Shown: positions 7,667 through 15,754, counted from the first letter of the stretch. The stretch is DNA of 64,000 nt from JASFYU01 sp045046905 (GCA_045046905.1 JASFYU010000019.1:13013-77012), one strand, 5' to 3'. Program-made: numbers and translations. The notes: a model not told the origin generated them from the letters alone.

Positions 7667-7900
7667 CTAAAGGTCAAAAACAGAGGTTCGCTTAGTGTAT
7701 AAGAAATCTTTGATCTTAAGCCAAAATGCCATAAACAAATACAGGGCAAAACCAAAACCAAGGGTGACAAACGTAAGATAAATAAACGAAGTTCGTACTA
7801 CTCTTGTTCGAATACCCAAGCGCTCGGCAATACGCTTGCAAACATCGAACCCTCTCTTTTGAAAATAGTACAGCATTTGGTAAAATAGCTTCATGTCCAC
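7667..7900 (-). CDS. PspC-domain small membrane protein
   Basis: A 77-residue protein. The N-terminal half (FQKRGFDVCKRIAERLGIRTRVVRTSFIY) is the PspC amphipathic/DNA-binding-like portion and the C-terminal half is one hydrophobic helix (LTFVTLGFGFALYLFMAFWL). In other bacteria PspC takes part in envelope-stress sensing; here no pspA is near. Its stop codon is 1 base before the start of the K+ channel, so the two are probably translationally coupled, and DUF2851 lies 7 bases upstream. Confidence 0.85.
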   Translation of the reverse strand: MDMKLFYQMLYYFQKRGFDVCKRIAERLGIRTRVVRTSFIYLTFVTLGFGFALYLFMAFWLKIKDFLYTKRTSVFDL

Positions 7901-7907
7901 AATTTAA

Positions 7908-9185
7908 TTAATTTCTCTGCAACAAACTACTGCCCACAGTACATTGCAGACACTTATTTTTAGTACAATACTGAGTATACAACTGTATAAATGCCTGACT
8001 ATCTTTTGCATTTAGAGCCCTTGCACCAATTTTTTCAAAGCTCGAAATTACGGTATTCTTTTCTTTATTAGTCATTGAGATCATTCGAATGAGCTCCTCA
8101 CTTATATCTCTGCCCAAATGTTTGGCGTAACTAAATTTAATGGGTAGTATGGTATTGATAATAATCAGGTCCACAAAGTTTTTCGTTAATTTCTTGATAC
8201 TTTTCTTCGACTCTTTTCCAAAGGTAAAATGATTGCTCCAGTAGGTGCTGGCCGATATTTCAAAAATCGCATAGATTTCCTTTGAAGTCGACGCCTCAAT
8301 AATTTTACTAAATACATTTTGATGCACCCCGTACAAATTTGCGAATTGTGATAGGCGAATTGTCGGAAAATTAGAGGGTCTCAACTTAAAAAAATCAGGC
8401 CTTCGTACTCCCTTCGAAGATAGGTTGAACTTGTGCTTTAGATAATCATATTCTCTTTTCAGGCTTATAAGATACTGGTCGCTACTATCGTTTTCGAGCA
8501 GGCCTAACAGTCCGAAAAGCAGACTTTCGAGCTGCAGCACATGGTTTTGTGTTTTTCTTATGACCGAGAAATCAAGTGTTCGCGACAAGCTTAAAAATGA
8601 TTCACTATTAATTTTTGAACCAAAATTTTTCAGAAGCAAGGTGAAAACCACTTTTTCCCAGTCATTTTGAGATTTTTCAAGTAGCTCATCGATTAAAACA
8701 GATTTTTGTTCCAAACGCTCAAAATAGAGCCGTTCAAGCCAATTTTGAAACACAAAGCCATCAATCTCTGCAATGTCTTTCTCGCAATTGATGAAATGCA
8801 CTCCTTTTTTATCGAATAGCTTCTGAACCGCCTCCAATAGATTCTTAGAAATATAATTCTTGAGTTCTAAGGTAGGAATCTCGGTTTTGTCACTCCTGAA
8901 AACCGTTGCGTCATCTTCCCAAACAACGTGTAAAATCACATTGTTATAGTTACTATCTCTTTCGTGATTATGTGCATACCAGTCCGATGATTTAATATGA
9001 ATTTCTACAGTACCGGCCCAGAGTTGGCCGTCGATATCTATTTTTGCATTAAAAAAATCGGGGCCGGCCAAATGGTTATGAGAGCCCACATCCAAAATAG
9101 TAACCACTTCGTTTTCAGAAGTGACCAAACCGGTCAACTGAAATTTTCTGTATTTCCAGATAAAATGAAGAAAGTCTTCACGCAT
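7908..9185 (-). CDS. DUF2851 family protein
   Basis: 425 residues, matching the Bacteroidota-specific DUF2851 family, whose function is unknown. Recognisable parts are the N-terminal MREDFLHFIWKYRKFQ and VTILDVGSHNHLAGPDFFNAKI, GTVEIHIKSSDWYAHNHE near residue 60, and a Cys-rich tail CTKNKCLQCTVG. The N-terminal acidic and His residues (HNHLAGPDF, EIHI, DWYAHNH) resemble a nuclease-like active site, but this is only an impression. It is first of a tight group with pspC and the K+ channel. Confidence 0.85.
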   Translation of the reverse strand: MREDFLHFIWKYRKFQLTGLVTSENEVVTILDVGSHNHLAGPDFFNAKIDIDGQLWAGTVEIHIKSSDWYAHNHERDSNYNNVILHVVWEDDATVFRSDKTEIPTLELKNYISKNLLEAVQKLFDKKGVHFINCEKDIAEIDGFVFQNWLERLYFERLEQKSVLIDELLEKSQNDWEKVVFTLLLKNFGSKINSESFLSLSRTLDFSVIRKTQNHVLQLESLLFGLLGLLENDSSDQYLISLKREYDYLKHKFNLSSKGVRRPDFFKLRPSNFPTIRLSQFANLYGVHQNVFSKIIEASTSKEIYAIFEISASTYWSNHFTFGKESKKSIKKLTKNFVDLIIINTILPIKFSYAKHLGRDISEELIRMISMTNKEKNTVISSFEKIGARALNAKDSQAFIQLYTQYCTKNKCLQCTVGSSLLQRN

Positions 9186-9290
9186 GGGGTGTTTTTTGAT
9201 TTAAAGTCTAGAAAATCACTAAGTACTTATATCGTCGAAAAAAAACAACTTAAAAAACCAAATAGGTCGAGTACCCCACTTCAACAGCAA

Positions 9291-9662
9291 CTACTCCACA
9301 GTCTCTCCTTCCCAATTCATAAAACCACCCTCTAGATTGTAGGTGTTTTCAAAGCCTAAGCTGTTCATTATAGCACAGGCTTGCCCACTTCGGTTACCGC
9401 TCCTACAATAAACATAGTAGTTTTTGCTCTTATCTAATTTTTCAAGTTCAGTCAAAAAATCTTGGCCCAGGTAAATATCTATATGTATGGCATTGAGAAT
9501 ATACCCCTCTTCGACCTCTTCGGGGGTACGCACATCTAAAATAAACGCATTATCATCATTTTGCAATTGCTCTTCCCACTCCTCTTGTGATAAATCTGCC
9601 ATATCGTTCAAAATATTAGGCTTCAAAAATAAGGCTTTTAAGACAAAGAAGAGCTTCTTCAT
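9291..9662 (-). CDS. Rhodanese-like domain protein
   Basis: A single-domain sulfurtransferase-like protein. The domain runs from MADLSQEEWEEQL to the end and contains ILDVRTPEEVEEG, the active-site loop VYCRSGNRSG with the catalytic Cys, and GGFMNWEGE. The role is probably persulfide transfer in the cytoplasm. The start is uncertain: MKKLFFVLKALFLK (used here) gives a hydrophobic lead, whereas MADLSQ (start at 9602) gives the bare domain seen in many homologues. It is divergent from marR with about 80 bases between them. Confidence 0.88.
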   Translation of the reverse strand: MKKLFFVLKALFLKPNILNDMADLSQEEWEEQLQNDDNAFILDVRTPEEVEEGYILNAIHIDIYLGQDFLTELEKLDKSKNYYVYCRSGNRSGQACAIMNSLGFENTYNLEGGFMNWEGETVE

Positions 9663-9713
9663 TTTTAACAAAATTTTGACGAATGCATGGTTCAAATCGA
9701 AAAAATATAGCTA

Positions 9714-9730
9714 TACATTTGTATATACAA
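9714..9730 (+). promoter_or_regulatory. marR promoter -7 element overlapping a 12-bp palindrome
   Basis: TACATTTG (9714-9721) is a perfect TAnnTTTG element 22 bases before the marR ATG. It overlaps the perfect palindrome TTGTATATACAA (9719-9730), a plausible dimer site. Binding of MarR there would cover its own start of transcription. The same site lies between marR and the divergent rhodanese gene. Confidence 0.6.
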
Positions 9731-9743
9731 TTGTTATAATGGC

Positions 9744-10190
9744 ATGAATGTTGAAGAAATCATAAAAACCAATCAAAAAAATCAGCTAGAAAGCAGGACG
9801 ATTATTCATTTTATGTTGATTAACACTAAAATAAATGAAGTTATTTCAACCGTTCTCAGGCCATTTGACGTTTCGCTACAACAGTTTAATGTTTTGCGCA
9901 TTTTGAAAGGGCAAAATGGCAAACCGGCGAATTTATCGACCTTAAATAAGCGCATGATCAGTAAAATGAGTAACACGACCCGCTTAGTAGATAAATTATT
10001 ACTAAAGGGTTATGCAGATAGAATTACGTGCCCGTCGAACCGAAGAAAGGTTGAAATACGTATAACAGATAGTGGCAATAGCGCTCTTCTTAAAATGGAT
10101 GCCGCAATGCAATCGGCTGAAAATGAAATTTTAAGAAACCACACAAAGCAAGAATTGGAACAAATGAACACCTTATTCAACAAATTTTAG
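9744..10190 (+). CDS. MarR-family transcriptional regulator
   Basis: 148 residues, a winged helix-turn-helix dimer. FNVLRILKGQNGKPANLSTLNKRMI is the helix-turn-helix entry, MSNTTRLVDKLLLKGYADRITCPSNRRKVEIRITDSG is the recognition helix and wing with the conserved D/RR pattern. No conserved sensing Cys of the OhrR kind is obvious (the one Cys, in RITCPSNRR, is in the wing). It is followed by yceI about 100 bases later, a common pairing in Flavobacteriia, so YceI is a likely target. A palindrome in its promoter suggests autoregulation. Confidence 0.92.
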   Translation: MNVEEIIKTNQKNQLESRTIIHFMLINTKINEVISTVLRPFDVSLQQFNVLRILKGQNGKPANLSTLNKRMISKMSNTTRLVDKLLLKGYADRITCPSNRRKVEIRITDSGNSALLKMDAAMQSAENEILRNHTKQELEQMNTLFNKF

Positions 10191-10207
10191 AGTCAATAAC
10201 CTCGGGG

Positions 10208-10228
10208 CAGGCCTGCCGGCATAGGCAG
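10208..10228. repeat. GCC-rich palindromic repeat
   Basis: CAGGCCTGCCGGCATAGGCA..., the same core TGCCGGCATAGGCAG as the copy at 44461, followed like it by TTAAACCCTCAATGAG. It lies in the marR-yceI interval. Confidence 0.8.
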
Positions 10229-10296
10229 ATTAAACCCTCAATGAGAGATTAAAAAGAACAAACACTAATCATCAATTTTAATTAAATTTCAAAACA

Positions 10297-10875
10297 ATGA
10301 AAAAAGGAATATTAAGTTTAGCACTAGCCATAGTATTTGGAATTTCGGCAAACGCGACAGAACCCATTAATGGCGAAAAAAAAATAGTGAAGACCGAGCA
10401 AAGCAAGGTAACTTGGAAAGCATATAAAGTAGGTGGTGGTCATACGGGAACAATTGGTCTAAAGTCTGGATTTTTGGTTTTCGATAGCAAAAAACTTACA
10501 GGTGGCGAGTTTGTGGTCGATATGACCACATTGGTGACTACAGACGATTTAGGAGATATGAAGTCTAAACTAGAGGGACACCTTAAATCAGATGATTTTT
10601 TTGGAGTCGAAGCCCATCCTACTGCCAAATTGGCGTTTACAAAAGCAACATCTTTCAACAAAAACTCATATACTGTAATTGGTGACCTGACCATTAAAGG
10701 CATTACCAAGCCTATTACCTTTGTTGTTTCGATATTCGGAAACAAGGCAACGGCAACCCTTAAAGTAGACAGGGCTAAATACAATGTAAAATACAACTCA
10801 GGAAGTTTCTTTAAGAATCTTGGTGACAAAACCATCTACGACGAGTTTGACCTTGTAGTAGATTTGGAATTTTAG
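10297..10875 (+). CDS. YceI-family periplasmic lipid-binding protein
   Basis: 192 residues beginning with a signal peptide (MKKGILSLALAIVFGISANA). The mature part has the lipocalin-like YceI pattern: SKVTWKAYKVGGGHTGTIGLKSG, FVVDMTTLVTTDD, HPTAKLAFTKAT, GDLTIKGITKPITFVV and an NSGSFFKNLGDKTIYDEFDL end. Members bind isoprenoid or polyprenyl chains in a beta barrel. It is probably secreted to the periplasm and controlled by the adjacent MarR protein. A terminator follows at 10897. Confidence 0.94.
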   Translation: MKKGILSLALAIVFGISANATEPINGEKKIVKTEQSKVTWKAYKVGGGHTGTIGLKSGFLVFDSKKLTGGEFVVDMTTLVTTDDLGDMKSKLEGHLKSDDFFGVEAHPTAKLAFTKATSFNKNSYTVIGDLTIKGITKPITFVVSIFGNKATATLKVDRAKYNVKYNSGSFFKNLGDKTIYDEFDLVVDLEF

Positions 10876-10896
10876 TAAGCTTGACCTCACATTTAA

Positions 10897-10937
10897 AACC
10901 CCGTAGTCAATAGATTTGGCTACGGGATTTTTATTTT
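10897..10937 (+). terminator. Rho-independent terminator after yceI
   Basis: CCCGTAG (10900-10906) pairs with CTACGGG (10920-10926) across a 13-base loop, followed by ATTTTTATTTTT. It separates yceI from the trp leader, which begins about 50 bases later. Confidence 0.85.
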
Positions 10938-10949
10938 TCCGAAAATTGA

Positions 10950-10980
10950 TTTGTAGTTTTAAAAATCATTTCTATATTTG
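10950..10980 (+). promoter_or_regulatory. trp operon promoter
   Basis: TTTG (10950-10953) and TATATTTG (10973-10980) are separated by 19 bases, the standard Bacteroidota spacing. The expected start point is about 10984-10987, which falls on or next to the ATG of the leader peptide at 10986. Confidence 0.8.
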
Positions 10981-10985
10981 ACCTA

Positions 10986-11042
10986 ATGAAAAACTCAAAA
11001 ATAAATACTTGGTGGTGGAATACCTTACGCAAAACAACGTGA
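10986..11042 (+). CDS. trpL: trp operon leader peptide
   Basis: An 18-codon ORF, MKNSKINTWWWNTLRKTT, with three consecutive Trp codons (11010-11018), too short for ordinary gene finding. It lies directly after the trp promoter and 29 bases before a strong hairpin with a U-rich tail, all upstream of trpE. This is the classic arrangement of ribosome-mediated attenuation: ribosomes stalling at Trp codons when charged tRNA-Trp is scarce would prevent the terminator from forming. No Shine-Dalgarno is present, and the predicted transcript begins at or within a few bases of the ATG. Confidence 0.87.
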   Translation: MKNSKINTWWWNTLRKTT

Positions 11043-11071
11043 GCTAAGCAGCATTGTAGTAAAACAATATA

Positions 11072-11106
11072 AAGGCTTGTCATCACGACAAGCCTTACTT
11101 ATTTTA
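11072..11106 (+). terminator. trp attenuator hairpin
   Basis: AAGGCTTGTC (11072-11081) and GACAAGCCTT (11087-11096) form a perfect 10-bp stem with a 5-base loop, then ACTTATTTTA. A candidate competing helix pairs GCTAAGC (11043-11049, just after the leader stop) with GCTTGTC (11075-11081), with one G-U and one mismatch; it is weaker than the terminator but would be freed by ribosome stalling. It ends 12 bases before trpE. Confidence 0.85.
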
Positions 11107-11117
11107 TAGAATTTAAT

Positions 11118-12515
11118 ATGAAGTACCTGCTCGATACCCATTTTAAAAAAATATTGGCCGATACCATTACCCCGGTAAGCGTGTATCTTAAAATACGTGA
11201 TCGATTTCCGAATAGTATTCTTCTCGAAAGCAGTGATTACCATGCCAATGATAACAGTTTTTCGTATATCTGTTGCAACCCTATTGCATCGATACGGGTA
11301 GAGAATGAAGTGATTACACAGCAATTTCCTGATGGCACTAGTTTAGAGATTAAAATCAACAAGCATACCGATGTAGTTGCTGTATTAGACGAGTTCAGCA
11401 AAAAATTCGAAGTCGGAAACAATGATTTTAAATTTATAAATAATGGTCTGTTCGGCTATATGGCCTATGATGCGGTACGCTATTACGAAGATATTAGCAT
11501 TTCAAAAAAGAGTGATTCATATAAAATTCCGGATATTTATTATGCGGTATATCAAAATATAATTGCCATAAATCACTTTAATAATGAGGCTTATATTTTC
11601 GCTCATTGTTTCGAAAGTGAGGCTAATATCGCTGAAATTGAGCAAATACTCAGTATACGTGATTTTGCTTCCTATAATTTTTCGATGGAAGGCGGTGCAA
11701 CTTCGAATCTTACCGACGAGGAATTCAAAGAACATGTGAATTTGGCAAAAAAACATTGCCAAAGAGGCGACGTCTTTCAACTAGTTTTATCGCGAAGATT
11801 TTCACAAGCCTTTAAAGGTGATGAGTTCAATGTATATAGGGCACTGCGTTCTGTAAATCCGTCACCTTATCTGTTTTACTTTGATTATGGCGATTTTAAA
11901 ATCTTCGGAAGCTCTCCAGAGGCACAATTAATTGTCAAAAACGGAAAGGCAGAAATACATCCTATTGCCGGCACCTTTAAAAGAACGGGCAATGACGAAC
12001 AAGATGCGATCCTTGCCAAAGAACTTACCGAAGATGAGAAGGAAAACAGCGAACATGTTATGCTGGTCGATTTAGCTCGAAATGACCTCAGTCGAAACGG
12101 TAACATGGTCGAAGTAACCAACTATAGAGAGGTACAATTCTTTTCGCACGTTATACATTTAGTATCCAAAGTAACGGGGCAAAAGAAAAAAAACATACCG
12201 ACCATGAAAGTTGTAGCCGATACATTTCCTGCAGGCACACTTAGTGGAGCACCCAAACATATGGCCATGCAATTGATTGAGAAATATGAAAAAACCAGTC
12301 GCGGTTATTACGGTGGTGCCATAGGCTTTATGGATTTTAAGGGAAATTTCAACCATGCCATCATGATTCGCACCTTTCTTAGTAAGAACCACCAACTTCA
12401 TTATCAGGCTGGGGCAGGACTAGTCGCGGCTTCAGACCCTGAAAATGAATTACAAGAAACCTACCACAAATTAGGGGCATTGACAAAAGCATTGGAAATT
12501 GCTGAAACCATATAA
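11118..12515 (+). CDS. trpE: Anthranilate synthase component I
   Basis: Converts chorismate to anthranilate with ammonia supplied by TrpG. 465 residues, shorter than enterobacterial TrpE. The N-terminal Trp-feedback element is visible as ILLESSD near residue 36. The chorismate-binding half has LVLSRRFSQAF, FGSSPEAQL, HPIAGTFKRTG, LVDLARNDL, FPAGTLSGAPKHMAM and YYGGAIGFMD, with IRTFL...QAGAGLVAASDPENE at the end. LLESSD supports feedback inhibition by tryptophan. Its stop TAA overlaps the trpG ATG by one base (TAATG). Confidence 0.97.
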   Translation: MKYLLDTHFKKILADTITPVSVYLKIRDRFPNSILLESSDYHANDNSFSYICCNPIASIRVENEVITQQFPDGTSLEIKINKHTDVVAVLDEFSKKFEVGNNDFKFINNGLFGYMAYDAVRYYEDISISKKSDSYKIPDIYYAVYQNIIAINHFNNEAYIFAHCFESEANIAEIEQILSIRDFASYNFSMEGGATSNLTDEEFKEHVNLAKKHCQRGDVFQLVLSRRFSQAFKGDEFNVYRALRSVNPSPYLFYFDYGDFKIFGSSPEAQLIVKNGKAEIHPIAGTFKRTGNDEQDAILAKELTEDEKENSEHVMLVDLARNDLSRNGNMVEVTNYREVQFFSHVIHLVSKVTGQKKKNIPTMKVVADTFPAGTLSGAPKHMAMQLIEKYEKTSRGYYGGAIGFMDFKGNFNHAIMIRTFLSKNHQLHYQAGAGLVAASDPENELQETYHKLGALTKALEIAETI

Positions 12516-13108
12516 TGATGACAAAGAAGATTTTAGTAATAGACAATTATGATAGCTTCACCTATAACCTCGTTCATTATTTAGAGGACTTGGGTTGTGA
12601 GGTCACTGTAAAACGCAACGATCAATTGACACTAGCAGAGGTTGAGGCCTTTGATAAGATAGTGCTTTCGCCTGGGCCGGGAATACCTGATGAGGCTGGC
12701 TTATTAAAGGAGATTATCGCAACATATGCCCCCACAAAAAGTATTTTTGGGGTGTGTTTGGGCCAGCAGGCCATTGGAGAGGTCTTCGGCGGGTCTCTAA
12801 TTAATCTAGACGAGGTGTATCACGGTATTGCAACCAAGATAAAAGTGATAAAAGATGATGTTTTATTTAGGGGCCTACCAAGCGAAATTGAAGTAGGAAG
12901 ATACCATTCGTGGGTTGTAGATCCAAATTTACCAGATGCTTTAGAAGCTACTTCAGTAGATGAAAATGGGCAAATTATGTCTTTAAGACATAAGACATAT
13001 GATGTTTGTGCAGTACAATTTCACCCTGAATCGGTATTGACACCGCTCGGTAAAAAAATATTGGAGAATTGGCTGCCTTGCCCCGACCCCTCCAAAGAAG
13101 GAGAGTAG
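12515..13108 (+). CDS. trpG: Anthranilate synthase component II (glutamine amidotransferase)
   Basis: Class I glutamine amidotransferase that feeds ammonia to TrpE. 197 residues. The oxyanion and nucleophile region is FGVCLGQQAIGE with Cys near residue 80, and the His/Glu of the triad are in VQFHPESVLTP. Start is MMTKKILVIDNYDSF, overlapping the trpE stop by one base. The last ten or so residues (LPCPDPSKEGE) go beyond the usual family end and are encoded by a CCTCC...GGAG self-complementary stretch, so the tail looks like repeat read-through. It may also serve folate synthesis as PabA. Confidence 0.96.
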   Translation: MMTKKILVIDNYDSFTYNLVHYLEDLGCEVTVKRNDQLTLAEVEAFDKIVLSPGPGIPDEAGLLKEIIATYAPTKSIFGVCLGQQAIGEVFGGSLINLDEVYHGIATKIKVIKDDVLFRGLPSEIEVGRYHSWVVDPNLPDALEATSVDENGQIMSLRHKTYDVCAVQFHPESVLTPLGKKILENWLPCPDPSKEGE

Positions 13109-13183
13109 TAAACTAGCCTTTGTCGTCAGGCAGTCTCAGGAGGTAGTAAAAGGAAACAAGTTTTAACATTCCGATAACTATTC

Positions 13184-13214
13184 GGAACAATGCAGGCCTA
13201 CCTGCATAGGCAGG
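13184..13214. repeat. Palindromic repeat pair between trpG and trpD
   Basis: CCGATAACTATTCGG (about 13171-13185) is a small hairpin; CAGGCCTACCTGCATAGGCAG follows (13193-13213) and then TTAAACCC, the same order of pieces as at 10208 and 44461. It is inside the trp operon and will be transcribed. Confidence 0.7.
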
Positions 13215-13270
13215 TTAAACCCAGTGGTGGGAATAAAAACCCTTCCCTTTGAGGAAGTTATATGAGGATT

Positions 13271-14263
13271 ATGAAAGAAACATTAAACAGATTAATCAAT
13301 CATGATATTCTCTCAAAAGAGGATGCCAAACAGATTTTGGTCAATATTGCCAAAGGCGATTATAACACCAGTCAAATTGCGGCATTTTTGACGGTGTATA
13401 TGATGCGAAGTATCACTATCGAAGAATTAGAAGGCTTTCGAGATGCCCTATTAGAATTGTGTTTAGCCATAGACCTATCTGCCTATAACGCGATTGACCT
13501 ATGTGGCACGGGCGGCGACGGAAAAGACACCTTTAATATTTCTACCCTAGCATCATTCGTAACGGCCGGTAGCGGTGTAAAAGTTACCAAACACGGTAAT
13601 TACGGAGTTTCCTCAAAATGCGGCAGTAGCAATGTGATGGAGTTTTTGGGTATCAAATTCAGTAATGATGTCAATTTTTTAGAGAAATGCATCGACCAAA
13701 CAGGCATTTGTGTACTTCATGCACCACTCTTTCACCCTGCCATGAAAAATGTTGCGCCCATACGAAGAGAGCTGGCCATAAAGACCTTTTTTAATATGCT
13801 GGGGCCCATGGTCAACCCTGCCTTTCCGAAAAACCAAATGGTAGGCGTGTTCAATTTGGAACTTGCCAGAATGTATGGTTACCTCTACCAAAATACCGAT
13901 AAAAATTTCACGGTACTGCATGCGTTTGATGGCTACGATGAGATATCACTAACCGGAGATACCAAAATAATATCCAATACTACCGAAGGTATTTTAAAAC
14001 CAGAAGATTTTGGCGTAAAGGCAATAAAACAATCCGAAATTGTTGGCGGCGAGAGCATAGAAGAATCCGCTCAAATTTTTATGAATATATTGAAAGGAAA
14101 TGGCACCGACGCTCAGAACAACGTTGTTTGCGCCAATGCAGGCATAGCCATTGCCACAGTTAACAATTTGTCACCAAAAGAAGGTTTTGAAAAAGCCAAG
14201 GAATCACTGTTAAGTGGAAAAGGATTGATCGCTTTACAAAAATTACAAGAACTAAGCCGTTGA
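13271..14263 (+). CDS. trpD: Anthranilate phosphoribosyltransferase
   Basis: Transfers phosphoribose from PRPP to anthranilate. About 330 residues. PRPP-binding CGTGGDGKDTFNIST lies near residue 77, HGNYGVSSKCGSSNVMEFLG near 105, and RRELAIKTFFNMLGPMVNPAFPK near 160 is diagnostic. The start MKETLNRLI was chosen over an ATG 9 bases upstream; both are possible. It is separated from trpG by a 160-base interval that holds palindromic repeats, which is unusual for an otherwise close operon. Confidence 0.96.
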   Translation: MKETLNRLINHDILSKEDAKQILVNIAKGDYNTSQIAAFLTVYMMRSITIEELEGFRDALLELCLAIDLSAYNAIDLCGTGGDGKDTFNISTLASFVTAGSGVKVTKHGNYGVSSKCGSSNVMEFLGIKFSNDVNFLEKCIDQTGICVLHAPLFHPAMKNVAPIRRELAIKTFFNMLGPMVNPAFPKNQMVGVFNLELARMYGYLYQNTDKNFTVLHAFDGYDEISLTGDTKIISNTTEGILKPEDFGVKAIKQSEIVGGESIEESAQIFMNILKGNGTDAQNNVVCANAGIAIATVNNLSPKEGFEKAKESLLSGKGLIALQKLQELSR

Positions 14264-14327
14264 TGGTCACTCGTTGTCGGTTTTCAACTATCTAACGACG
14301 AACAACTAAAACCAACACTACTGTTGA

Positions 14328-15113
14328 ATGAACATTTTAGAAAAAATAACACTGGACAAACGAAAGGAAGTCGATTTAAAAAAATTGATTATCCCCGTTA
14401 CCCAATTGGAAGCATCCGTGCTTTTTGAACGCGAAACGATTTCTTTGGCCAATGCATTGCGCCATAGTGTTTCGGGTATTATCGCCGAGCACAAAAGACG
14501 CTCCCCATCCAAGTCGGTCATCAATCAAAGCCTAAGTGTTCAAGACGTTGCTACGGGCTATGAAAGTGCAGGAGTTTGCGGCATGTCAATTTTAACCGAT
14601 GGAAAATATTTTGGCGGCTCTTTAGATGACCTACTGCTGGCACGGGCCTCGGTACAACTTCCGCTGCTACGCAAAGAATTCATTATTGACGAATATCAAA
14701 TCATTGAAGCCAAGGCCCATGGCGCCGATGTGATTTTATTGATTGCCGCTATTTTGCCAAAGGAAGAAATCAAAACCTTTTCAGAATTGGCAAAAAGCCT
14801 TCATCTAGATGTACTGTTAGAAGTGCATAATGAAGAAGAGCTACACAAGTCTATTATGCCAAGCTTAGATATGCTGGGGGTAAACAATCGAAATTTAAAA
14901 ACCTTTGAGGTCAGCTTAGATACCAGTAAAACACTCTCCGAATGTATTCCTAATGATTTTGTCAAGGTCTCGGAAAGCGGCATTAGTTCTGTTGAAGCGA
15001 TTAAAGATTTAAAACAATATGGCTACCAAGGGTTTTTAATCGGTGAGAATTTTATGAAAACTGATAACCCGGGTGAGAGCGCAACTAATTTCATAAAACA
15101 ATTTGCAACATGA
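14328..15113 (+). CDS. trpC: Indole-3-glycerol phosphate synthase
   Basis: Closes the indole ring from CdRP in a TIM barrel. 261 residues. The catalytic Lys/Glu strands show SGIIAEHKRRSPSKS near residue 46 and LLRKEFIIDEYQIIEAKAHGADVILLIAAIL near 107, with LEVHNEEEL, GVNNRNLKTFEV and VSESGISS following. The common AEIKK motif is AEHKRR here. Not fused to TrpF, in contrast to enterobacteria. Its stop overlaps the trpF start by 4 bases (ATGA). Confidence 0.96.
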   Translation: MNILEKITLDKRKEVDLKKLIIPVTQLEASVLFERETISLANALRHSVSGIIAEHKRRSPSKSVINQSLSVQDVATGYESAGVCGMSILTDGKYFGGSLDDLLLARASVQLPLLRKEFIIDEYQIIEAKAHGADVILLIAAILPKEEIKTFSELAKSLHLDVLLEVHNEEELHKSIMPSLDMLGVNNRNLKTFEVSLDTSKTLSECIPNDFVKVSESGISSVEAIKDLKQYGYQGFLIGENFMKTDNPGESATNFIKQFAT

Positions 15114-15754
15114 AATTGAAAGTATGCGGAATGAAACATAATGTCGAGGAGGTTGCAGAATTACAACCCGATTATTTGGGTTTTATATTCTGGGAACCTT
15201 CCAAACGGTATTTTGAAGGCCATATTCCCAATATTGATTCGCGTATTAAAAAAATAGGAGTATTTGTCAATGCCAATAGTAATGACGTTATAGAAAAGAT
15301 TCATCAATTCGACCTACAAGGCGTACAGCTACATGGTGCGGAAAGTCCTGAATATTGTGACACTTTAGGTCACAAACTAGCTTTGTTAAATCTCGAAAAG
15401 AACTCGAACCAAATTAAGCTCATTAAAGTGTTTTCAATTAAAGACAATTTTGATTTTAAAACCTTGGAACCTTATGAAAGAGTCTGTGACTATTATCTAT
15501 TTGATACGAAAGGAAAACTTCCAGGAGGTAATGGGTATACTTTCAATTGGAAGCTTTTGAAAAACTACCCCTCTACAAAGCCCTACTTTTTAAGCGGCGG
15601 TATAGGTCTTGAAGAAGTAGAAACTATTAAAGCCTTTATACAGCGGCCAGAAGCAAAATACTGCCATGCCATTGATGTGAACAGTAGATTTGAAATAAAA
15701 CCGGGCTTGAAGGATATTGAAAAACTAACGAAATTTATGACCCTTGTTCACTAA
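15110..15754 (+). CDS. trpF: Phosphoribosylanthranilate isomerase
   Basis: Amadori isomerisation of PRA to CdRP. 214 residues, TIM barrel. KLKVCGMKH at the start contains the catalytic Cys, DYLGFIFWEPSKRYF is strand 1-2, GVFVNANSNDVIEKI and GVQLHGAESPEYC follow, and the phosphate-binding FLSGGIGLEEV with the DVNSRFEIKPGLKD end completes the pattern; the catalytic Asp is in YYLFDTKG. The heptamer array begins on the next base after its stop codon. Confidence 0.96.
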   Translation: MKLKVCGMKHNVEEVAELQPDYLGFIFWEPSKRYFEGHIPNIDSRIKKIGVFVNANSNDVIEKIHQFDLQGVQLHGAESPEYCDTLGHKLALLNLEKNSNQIKLIKVFSIKDNFDFKTLEPYERVCDYYLFDTKGKLPGGNGYTFNWKLLKNYPSTKPYFLSGGIGLEEVETIKAFIQRPEAKYCHAIDVNSRFEIKPGLKDIEKLTKFMTLVH

